Below are positions 46,011-51,689 of a stretch of DNA of 51,689 nucleotides, piece by piece; the stretch's first letter is position 1; every line of letters begins with the position of its first letter. Below the pieces are notes generated by a model. The model saw nothing but the letters and a program-made list of their open reading frames with translations, was not told the origin of the DNA and searched no databases. The stretch is from SAR86 cluster bacterium AG-422-P06 (GTDB lineage Bacteria > Pseudomonadota > Gammaproteobacteria > Magnimaribacterales > TMED112), in NCBI GenBank assembly GCA_003213455.1, contig QCMX01000004.1, forward strand, positions 1-51,689. Direction: 5' to 3'. A program made the position numbers and the translations under genes.

Positions 46011-46906
46011 TATAGAAACATCCTTAAGAGGTCATTAATTCTTAACAATATATAAAATAACGAAAAAGAAATAAATACTAATAATGCCAACCTGTAAATG
46101 TACGATATAAATCTATTTTCTAAATATTCTTCATTTGAGTTAAAAATTAAATGCATAAACACTGCTGGATAAATTAAATTATATACGGTTCCAGTGCCTG
46201 TAAGTAAAATTCCAAGGTGAAATGGGAAGACCAATAACATTAAGTACAATTTTAAAATTCCAGAAAAAAACAAAAGAACTATTGGTTCTATGAGCTCTAC
46301 AACCAATGCATACCATGCTAATAAAGATGAATATTGAATAAAATATTCGAGTACTGGCCAATAAAAAAGATGATCCGCCCTCTGCAGTAAAACTTCAACT
46401 ACTTCTCCTGATAGGAAATCTGGATTCAGCTTAACAATTCCTGCAACTAAATAGGTTGAAGCGGCAATAGCTAAGATAATTCTATTTACAACACCTCTCC
46501 AATAGTTTTTTGTAAGTAAATAGAAACCATAAGCAGGAAAAAGCAATGAAGACAACACCATGTCATGATGCATGCTTAAATAATCAGATAACTGTAGAAT
46601 TAGGTTTGTTGAGCCATTTACGATGAACGGAATTGATTGAACACTTCCCCTCTTAGAGAATAAAAAAATTAACGAAAAAAAACTTATCCAAATTAGTTCA
46701 CTAGTAAAATTTCTCGCAATATATTCAAAAGAATTAAAAATTGGACTAATAAAAAAACTCGGATCTTCAAATTTAGAGAAATCCCATGAAGTTAAGTTTT
46801 TCAAAGCAGAAATAATTAAGGTTAACATCCACAAGAGATGTATCCCATTTGTTAATTTAAAGCCTTTAAATAAATCTAAAGCTCTATTTAGTACAGTTAA
46901 CATCAT
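46010..46906 (-). CDS. HTTM-like multi-pass membrane protein
   Basis: 298 residues with about seven to eight hydrophobic helices. Features such as YLVAGIVKLNPDFLSGE, a membrane-edge lysine after the gly-ile, and FPFHLGILLTGTGTV resemble HTTM proteins (related to vitamin K gamma-carboxylase). Adjacency to a DCC thiol oxidoreductase supports this. Function of bacterial HTTM-DCC pairs is unknown. It overlaps the upstream small gene by 23 bases. Confidence 0.68.
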   Translation of the reverse strand: MMLTVLNRALDLFKGFKLTNGIHLLWMLTLIISALKNLTSWDFSKFEDPSFFISPIFNSFEYIARNFTSELIWISFFSLIFLFSKRGSVQSIPFIVNGSTNLILQLSDYLSMHHDMVLSSLLFPAYGFYLLTKNYWRGVVNRIILAIAASTYLVAGIVKLNPDFLSGEVVEVLLQRADHLFYWPVLEYFIQYSSLLAWYALVVELIEPIVLLFFSGILKLYLMLLVFPFHLGILLTGTGTVYNLIYPAVFMHLIFNSNEEYLENRFISYIYRLALLVFISFSLFYILLRINDLLRMFL

Positions 46907-47312
46907 AATTAATTGAAATAATTTCTTTTTTATTTTTTAAATAAGAAGCAATGACTTTAAAATTGTTATCTTTATCAAGGCCTATTTCATTTTTTATTGC
47001 GCAGAAATAATTATTTATAGTAGTTTCATCCCCCATCCATCTATCAGAACTTATAAGCCCGCCAGATGGTTTGATTTCATATAGTTGGTTTGAATTAAAA
47101 TTTGTGTTGATTGCGGGTATAAAAAAATCTGCATGTTCCTTCTTTTTATCAGAAGGTGAGTTAAGAGCCCAAACATACATATTAAATTGCATTAAATGTG
47201 GAGGTAACCTTAAACTATTTTCAATAACTGCAAATTTATCTCTCAAACCAATCACAATAAGAAAAATTAAAAGAAGCGTGCTCCAAAAATTAAGCTGATA
47301 CTGAAATTTCAT
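46884..47312 (-). CDS. Membrane-anchored protein of unknown function
   Basis: 142 residues: an N-terminal signal anchor (about 8-23, FWSTLLLIFLIVIGL) then an exported soluble part containing two cysteines (one in NYFCAIKN, one near the end in DVNC) that could form a disulfide. No family is recognised. It opens the HTTM-DCC gene set, whose thiol chemistry may act on it. This is inference from position only. Confidence 0.6.
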   Translation of the reverse strand: MKFQYQLNFWSTLLLIFLIVIGLRDKFAVIENSLRLPPHLMQFNMYVWALNSPSDKKKEHADFFIPAINTNFNSNQLYEIKPSGGLISSDRWMGDETTINNYFCAIKNEIGLDKDNNFKVIASYLKNKKEIISINYDVNCTK

Positions 47313-47346
47313 GGAAGTATTATACCACCTGCATTTGTTTAGATAT

Positions 47347-47508
47347 TTATTGAACTTGAATTATGCTTGTAATAAGGTATCCACTAATCACAAAGAAAAC
47401 ATCTACGCCGACAAAACCACCACTAAACAATTCAAAGCCAGCATGGAATAGGATAACAGGTAATACTGCCAATGCTCGTAAAACATCAATCTCTGCTCTA
47501 TACTTCAT
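47347..47508 (-). pseudogene. Truncated acyltransferase-3 (OafA-like) remnant
   Basis: A 53-codon frame from ATG 47508 to TAA 47347. It reads [19 protein letters not shown], then [19 protein letters not shown] and ISGYLIT, an unmistakable start of an O-acetyltransferase of the OafA/acyltransferase-3 family with its conserved His. The family normally has about 350-650 residues; here the protein ends right after the second membrane helix, and the DNA to the left belongs to other genes. It abuts the four-helix gene with no gap. Treated as a remnant left by a deletion or by arrival of the HTTM-DCC genes. Confidence 0.85.
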
Positions 47509-48006
47509 TTAATTTACTCTGTAGAACATTGTTCTAATAAAGGCAATTGTGCTTTGCAGCACAAATAGCATTAAACAAAAGATATATACTGCATTAGTCT
47601 GAGTTAATAAATCAATAATTAAACTTCCAGATAAAAGAAAAATTGTTGCTTGTATACCTATTTGAACGAAGGCTAATTTCAGTGGAAAAAGATCTTTGTA
47701 ACCATCTGATCTAAGCTGAAAAAACCTTCTTGGAAATATCAAGAGCCCTGTAACAATGTAAATGCATAATGCCCATGAGACTATCTTCCATGCCAGTTGA
47801 TTCTCTATTCCATTAAAAATAGCAAAAGGTAACAGCGCACAAAATACTGCTCCAAATGCTGAGAATGTGAGTAATTGAATTCTAAAATTATCGGGTGCAG
47901 TAAAACCGTCTTTTGATCTGCTTAAACCTATCAGAATTGCTGAGAATCCAACTATGCCTAAAGCAACTTCTGCTATTACTTGTAGAGCTCTAAAGTCTGG
48001 TTCCAT
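47509..48006 (-). CDS. Four-helix membrane protein of unknown function
   Basis: 165 residues with four clear hydrophobic helices (about 8-26, 46-64, 74-92, 108-128, and a fifth weaker one at 136-156). Starts MEPDFRALQVIAEVALGIVG. Charged loops such as PRRFFQLRSDGYKD separate them. No family name is certain; similar proteins are annotated only as hypothetical membrane proteins. It lies 12 bases downstream of the methyltransferase. Confidence 0.65.
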   Translation of the reverse strand: MEPDFRALQVIAEVALGIVGFSAILIGLSRSKDGFTAPDNFRIQLLTFSAFGAVFCALLPFAIFNGIENQLAWKIVSWALCIYIVTGLLIFPRRFFQLRSDGYKDLFPLKLAFVQIGIQATIFLLSGSLIIDLLTQTNAVYIFCLMLFVLQSTIAFIRTMFYRVN

Positions 48007-48018
48007 TATTTTTAAATT

Positions 48019-48639
48019 TTACCCCTTCTTCCCTGTCAACACCAAAGTGCCTGACCAATCTTCAGAAGGATTAGACCTCCAACTTTTGACATCATTAAGT
48101 CCAGATGCAAAGAAAATATCTAACCATTCTGCTTCTTTAAGCATAAGCATTGGTGTGCCAACTTTTTCTTCCCATGAATGGGAATCTAAATTTTCATAAT
48201 AATGATCAATTCCAATAATTATCCTTCCCTGATCTGCAAGCCAATCATTAGTAAATCTTTTTACTTTTTTAGCTGGATCTTCTAAATAATATAGAACTTC
48301 CATTGAATGAATGAGATCGAACTTTCTATTAGGAATATAAGAATTGATATCAGCATGAATATATTCTACTTGTCCCTTTATTTTTTTAGCATTTAGAATC
48401 ATCTGCTCAGCACCATCTAAGCCAACCGCATCAGTACATAAAGTGTTTTCAGCAACTTTCCTTGCAGCCCAACCATTACCACAGCCCAAATCCAAAAAAC
48501 TAAAGTTTTTTCCTATATTAGTTCTTTCTAGAAGAGCAAAATCAAGCATATCTTTAACCGAAGTTGCATGTCCTTTTTCCATGCCGACATCTTTACCTTC
48601 TTCAGCCCATCTGCCAAAAATTTCAGTTGGTTTTTGCAT
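48019..48639 (-). CDS. Class I SAM-dependent methyltransferase
   Basis: 206 residues. SAM-binding motif I FLDLGCGNGWAARKVAE at about 49-65, acidic end of strand two (AVGLDGAEQM), motif with YIHADINSYIPN and DLIHSMEVLYYLEDP as in UbiE-like enzymes. The target molecule cannot be told from sequence. The N-terminus IFGRWAEEGKDVGMEKGHA is a family-specific lead. It follows the thioredoxin-like gene by 12 bases. Confidence 0.88.
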   Translation of the reverse strand: MQKPTEIFGRWAEEGKDVGMEKGHATSVKDMLDFALLERTNIGKNFSFLDLGCGNGWAARKVAENTLCTDAVGLDGAEQMILNAKKIKGQVEYIHADINSYIPNRKFDLIHSMEVLYYLEDPAKKVKRFTNDWLADQGRIIIGIDHYYENLDSHSWEEKVGTPMLMLKEAEWLDIFFASGLNDVKSWRSNPSEDWSGTLVLTGKKG

Positions 48640-48651
48640 AACTAAAAAAAA

Positions 48652-49122
48652 TCAAATAGAAGAGATAATTAATTCTATATCTTTCTCTAAAGATATTATC
48701 GGTTTCTCTACTATCCTTCCGATCTCCTTTGATCCTCTAAAAAAAATTAATGTTGGTGTGTATATAAGGTTTAGTTTTGCTGCTCTGCCTAGAGGCTCTT
48801 TTTTATCTAGTCCTAAAGCTATTAATTCAATATTTTCATCTTTCATACCAATTTTATTGAATATTTTAAGTGCCTTAGGTAATTCTCTTTTACTGTCGTG
48901 ACACCATGTACCAAAAAATACAACAACGTTAATGTCATCATATTTAACCGTGTTTAGTTCTAAAGGGACATAATTATCATAACCCTTTTTGAATATTGGA
49001 TACTCATAGAACAATTCTTCAATCTCAATACTGCCACGATGTTGCTTGTTTTTGTTTTCAATCTTTTCATTGGCAGAACAAGATATTAAAAATACAAAAA
49101 ATGAAATTTGTAAAAGTTTCAT
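48652..49122 (-). CDS. Thioredoxin-like lipoprotein
   Basis: 156 residues from the ATG at 49122 (a GTG two codons upstream lies inside the guaA-derived repeat and is less likely). A lipoprotein signal ends at FLISCSANEK. The thioredoxin fold follows: VVVFFGTWCHDSKRELP, a WCxxS active site with only the first Cys, and the cis-Pro in IYTPTLIFF. A single-cysteine site argues against a normal disulfide exchanger. Its start codon sits directly against the 18-base repeat, where it overlaps the relic guaA stop as ATGA. Confidence 0.82.
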   Translation of the reverse strand: MKLLQISFFVFLISCSANEKIENKNKQHRGSIEIEELFYEYPIFKKGYDNYVPLELNTVKYDDINVVVFFGTWCHDSKRELPKALKIFNKIGMKDENIELIALGLDKKEPLGRAAKLNLIYTPTLIFFRGSKEIGRIVEKPIISLEKDIELIISSI

Positions 49123-49140
49123 TCCCACTCAATAGTTGCA
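49123..49140. repeat. Distal direct repeat of guaA 3' end (att-like, left)
   Basis: TCCCACTCAATAGTTGCA on the plus strand, identical to 49879-49896. Read on the minus strand, with the bases that follow, it gives ACT ATT GAG TGG GAA TGA, which is the TIEWE terminus of GuaA plus a stop, overlapping the start of the thioredoxin-like gene. Confidence 0.92.
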
Positions 49141-49343
49141 CAAAACACCACCTCTGAAACCCCTACTACGACTGTGTTTCCGAGTGCCTTTTTTGTAAAA
49201 TACCACTTTGTCAAACTTTGCAAAGTAGACATCTACTGTTTTACTCTCCATAACCCCAATTTTACCCTCTCCATGACAAACTTTGTTACAGATATACAAC
49301 TATTTTCAAAAACCCCATTATCAGAATTGAAACTCAATGAGAT

Positions 49344-49373
49344 ACTGAAAGAGTAGTTCTACTCTCTTTCAGT
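49344..49373 (+). terminator. Rho-independent-like hairpin
   Basis: ACTGAAAGAG (49344-49353) pairs with CTCTTTCAGT (49364-49373), with a further GAGTAG/CTACTC pairing possible inside, and TTTT follows on the plus strand. It lies 24 bases beyond the SRPBCC gene end. It is the only convincing terminator-shaped structure I found in the window. Confidence 0.6.
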
Positions 49374-49396
49374 TTTCCACCATTTCCTAGCAACAT

Positions 49397-49872
49397 CTAC
49401 TCGATTAGTTGATCATTCAGAGGTCTAAAATTGAGATTTACTAGTTTCCGCCATCGCATATGTCTATAGGAGTAAAAAATGAATGCGTAGATATAGATTG
49501 GTAATGTGAAAAGACCAGCATCGATAGAAACCTCATCTGTATATCGAGTTCCGCCTCCCTCCGATTCTAAAAAAATTAGATGATCCCAAGTTTTTGCTAT
49601 AGAACCACTTCCATTATCTCTGAGAACCCAATGATCGGATTTTTGTGGAAATTCTATACCTACAATTTGTTTTCCGATGGGTAAAAAATGAAATGCGAAC
49701 ATTTTTACAGAGAACTTCCCCTCAACCCATTTGACGGAAAGAAATTTGGTTCGATAGGATGGAATTTCATTAAACCAGACACCACATAATTTAGTAGCGC
49801 TGGCGTCATTAAATAACTCTTAACCGTCTCTAAATCTGCTGCTAAATAGGTGCTGATTTTTAGCGTACGCAT
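49397..49872 (-). pseudogene. SRPBCC-family protein, frameshifted
   Basis: Starts at ATG 49872, two bases after the guaA stop. Frame one gives RTLKISTYLAADLETVKSYL and PIEPNFFPS, then stops at 49705. A second frame, from WVEGKFSVKMFAFHFLPIG on, continues with HWVLRDNGSGSIAKTWDHL, GGGTRYTDEVSIDAGLF and YRHMRWRKLV to 49397, typical of SRPBCC (START-like) ligand-binding proteins. The shift lies near 49731-49740, where one base appears missing. Unlike lpxH and umuC it is not in an A7 run, so true decay inside the inserted segment is likely. Confidence 0.75.
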
Positions 49873-49874
49873 CA

Positions 49875-51398
49875 TTACTCCCACTCAATAGTTGCAGGTG
49901 GTTTAGAGGTTATGTCATAGACAACTCTACTGATACCATCAATTTCATTAACTATTCTTGTTGATACATGCTCAACAAACTCATGTGGCAAAGCAGTAGC
50001 TTTAGCTGTCATGAAATCAGTAGTATTTACTGACCTTAAACCAATAACATCTGCATAAACCCTATTATCTCCTACCACACCAACAGACTTGATTGGCAAG
50101 TAAAAAGCAAATGCTTGGCTGGCAGAATAGTATAGGTCTTGTTTCTTAAGTTCTGATAGAAAAATATGGTCTGCTTCTCTTAATCTCTCTAACCTTTCAT
50201 GGTTAACTTCGCCAATTATCCTGATACCAAGACCAGGGCCTGGAAATGGATGTCTTTCCACAATTTCATGTGGTAAACCAATTGCTTTACCTATCTTCCT
50301 TACCTCATCTTTAAATAACATTCTAAAAGGTTCAAGCAGTTTTAAATCCATTCTTTCAGGTAAGCCACCAACATTATGGTGAGACTTAATTACTTTAGCT
50401 TTAGTTTTTGAGTTGCCAGCAGATTCAATAACATCTGGATAGATAGTGCCTTGCGCTAACCAATTTATACTTTCAAGTTTTTTACTTTCGTTCTCAAAAA
50501 CTTCAATAAATGTATTACCAATAATTTTTCGTTTCGTTTCTGGTTCTGTTACACCTGATAGTTTGGTTAGAAAGGTGTCTTCAGCATTTACTAAATTGAC
50601 TGTTAAGCCAATTTTCTCTTTAAGGTTTTGAACTACATTTTTTGCTTCGTTTTTCCTTAAAAGCCCATGATCTACCATCACACAAGTTAATTTGTCTCCA
50701 ATAATTTTGTAGAGCACTGCTGCAAGTACAGTCGAGTCAACGCCCCCACTTAAAGCAAGCAGCACGTTATCTTCTTTTACTTCATTGCTAACTAACTCTT
50801 CAATTTGTTTAAGAATATCTGAGGCATTCCAGTTTTGTTCTACACCACAGATATCAACAAAATTTTTAATTATTTCTATACCATATTTGGTATGTGTAAC
50901 TTCTGGATGAAATTGTAGTCCATAATATTTTTTTTCTTGATTTTGAAAAGCAGCTATTGGTGAATTAGAGCTTGATGCAGTAATTTCATAGCCTTGCGGC
51001 AAGGAATCAACTTTATCTCCGTGAGACATCCAGACATCAATTGTAGTAACTATATTTTCGAAAATGTTTGACTCTGACATTACATTTAGTTCAGCATGTC
51101 CAAATTCTTTTTTTCCTTCATTTATTACTTTGCCACCTTCTTGGAAAGATAAAACTTGCATGCCATAGCAAATACCCAAAATTGGTTTTTTAGTGCTGAA
51201 GATATCTTCGTGAATAGTTGGATTCCCCTCAATATTAGATGACTCTGGACCGCCAGAGAGAATAAAACCTTCAACCTCATCAAGCTTAGGCAATTCATCC
51301 CACGGACAAACTTCTGAATAGACACAAAGTTCTCTTAGTCGTCTTGCTATTAATTGAGTATATTGAGATCCAAAATCTATGACTAAGATTTTTTTCAT
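49875..51398 (-). CDS. guaA: GMP synthase (glutamine-hydrolysing)
   Basis: 507 residues. It aminates XMP to GMP. N-terminal amidotransferase with Cys in GICYGMQVLSF and His-Glu in LQFHPEVTHT; ATP-pyrophosphatase P-loop LALSGGVDSTV; C-terminal dimerisation domain with RHPFPGPGLGIRI and ending PPATIEWE. Its start shares one base with the guaB stop, the usual guaBA operon. The last codons read GAG TAA, against GAA TGA in the relic copy at 49117-49140, showing the end was rebuilt by the insertion. Confidence 0.97.
   Translation of the reverse strand: MKKILVIDFGSQYTQLIARRLRELCVYSEVCPWDELPKLDEVEGFILSGGPESSNIEGNPTIHEDIFSTKKPILGICYGMQVLSFQEGGKVINEGKKEFGHAELNVMSESNIFENIVTTIDVWMSHGDKVDSLPQGYEITASSSNSPIAAFQNQEKKYYGLQFHPEVTHTKYGIEIIKNFVDICGVEQNWNASDILKQIEELVSNEVKEDNVLLALSGGVDSTVLAAVLYKIIGDKLTCVMVDHGLLRKNEAKNVVQNLKEKIGLTVNLVNAEDTFLTKLSGVTEPETKRKIIGNTFIEVFENESKKLESINWLAQGTIYPDVIESAGNSKTKAKVIKSHHNVGGLPERMDLKLLEPFRMLFKDEVRKIGKAIGLPHEIVERHPFPGPGLGIRIIGEVNHERLERLREADHIFLSELKKQDLYYSASQAFAFYLPIKSVGVVGDNRVYADVIGLRSVNTTDFMTAKATALPHEFVEHVSTRIVNEIDGISRVVYDITSKPPATIEWE
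49879..49896. repeat. Proximal direct repeat within guaA 3' end (att-like, right)
   Basis: TCCCACTCAATAGTTGCA, identical to 49123-49140. On the minus strand it encodes most of the final ATIEW of GuaA. The bases next to it differ from the other copy on both sides, so the identical core is exactly 18 bases. Confidence 0.92.
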
Positions 51399-51689
51399 TA
51401 ATCGGCTCTATAGTTTGGTGCTTCTTTAGTAATGCTCACGTCATGAACATGACTTTCGATTACACCTGATCTAGTTATCTTTTGGAATTGAACTTTTTCT
51501 TTTAGCTCACCAATATTATTAGAACCGGTATAGCCCATACCTTGTCTTAAACCGCCCTCAAGTTGATAAACAACATCTTTTAACCAACCTCTGAATGGCA
51601 CTCTACCTTCTATACCTTCTGGCACAAGTTTATCTGTATCGATATCTTCACCTTGCATATATCTGTTTGCATCTGTTCTTTTTGACATA
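51398..51689 (-). CDS. guaB: IMP dehydrogenase, C-terminal part (cut by window edge)
   Basis: The last 96 residues of GuaB; the frame is open to the window edge and the Met at 51688 is not the start. [15 protein letters not shown] contains the mobile-flap Arg and the K+-site region, [16 protein letters not shown] lies in the C-terminal barrel, and the end [18 protein letters not shown] is highly typical. It converts IMP to XMP, the substrate of GuaA, which it overlaps by one base. Confidence 0.95.
   Translation of the reverse strand, partial: MSKRTDANRYMQGEDIDTDKLVPEGIEGRVPFRGWLKDVVYQLEGGLRQGMGYTGSNNIGELKEKVQFQKITRSGVIESHVHDVSITKEAPNYRAD

Larger units (their letters stand above)
49123..49878. 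mobile_element. 756-bp insertion at the guaA 3' end, flanked by direct repeats
   Basis: The interval between the two 18-base copies (one copy included) spans 756 bases. It carries a broken SRPBCC gene and about 250 bases with no gene except a strong hairpin; no integrase or transposase is present. The 3' end of guaA is a known chromosomal integration site for genomic islands, and integrases of that type leave a short duplication of the gene end. I read this as a decayed island or a remnant after internal deletion. The plus-strand frame 49174-49356 has no recognisable features and is ignored. Confidence 0.75.

Noticed and set aside
49174-49356. 60-codon plus-strand frame inside the guaA insertion
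   Set aside because: Irregular composition, no recognisable motif, no ribosome site, and its end overlaps the hairpin.

Overview
The window looks like chromosome from a streamlined, AT-rich gammaproteobacterium, probably a marine planktonic lineage of the SAR86 type. That placement is inferred from gene content, from the fimV-truA-accD-dedD-cvpA-purF order and from the extreme packing; no database search was made. Most neighbours overlap by 1 to 30 bases or sit a few bases apart, and convergent genes overlap stop to stop with no room for terminators.

Layout. 1-6.3 kb: end of a Nudix hydrolase, purL and uvrB (coupled), and tRNA-Asn. 6.3-9.7 kb: an NTF2-like protein, an ATP-grasp ligase and a lipoprotein prolyl oligopeptidase. 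9.7-12.6 kb: lpxH, umuD, umuC and a DUF1289 protein. lpxH and umuC each carry a one-base frameshift in an A7 run, and UmuD has lost both catalytic residues. 12.6-15.2 kb: acnB. 15.2-25.3 kb, minus strand: a long housekeeping block of purF, cvpA, dedD-like, accD, truA, a miniature fimV, aroC, prpD, prpC, queH, thrH and a 5'-nucleotidase. 25.3-31.4 kb: lexA behind a LexA box that touches its start codon, a small acidic protein, topA, pyrD (probable ATT start), galU and nadK. 31.4-35.7 kb, plus strand: sir2, mazG, a lysophospholipid acyltransferase and prc.

The accessory part lies at 35.7-42.5 kb. It is a lasso-peptide-type RiPP locus: PqqD-like leader-binding protein (B1), transglutaminase-like leader peptidase (B2), asparagine-synthetase-like cyclase (C), a 50-residue precursor too short for ordinary gene calling, and an HPr-kinase-like tailoring kinase. 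A convergent two-gene ABC-2 transporter, xthA and a family-5 nucleotidyltransferase follow. The leader carries the recognition motif, but the core has no acidic residue at position 7-9 under the usual T(-2) rule, so the product may have an unusual ring or cleavage site.

42.5-49.1 kb holds a DUF962 protein, a secreted DUF305 plus beta-propeller fusion with a Met/His-rich linker, DoxX, a DCC/HTTM membrane redox group, a truncated acyltransferase-3 remnant, a four-helix membrane protein, a methyltransferase and a thioredoxin-like lipoprotein. 49.1-51.7 kb holds guaA and the end of guaB. A 756-bp insertion sits at the guaA 3' end, bounded by 18-bp direct repeats that duplicate the last guaA codons. 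The displaced copy still reads as the original guaA terminus overlapping the next gene.
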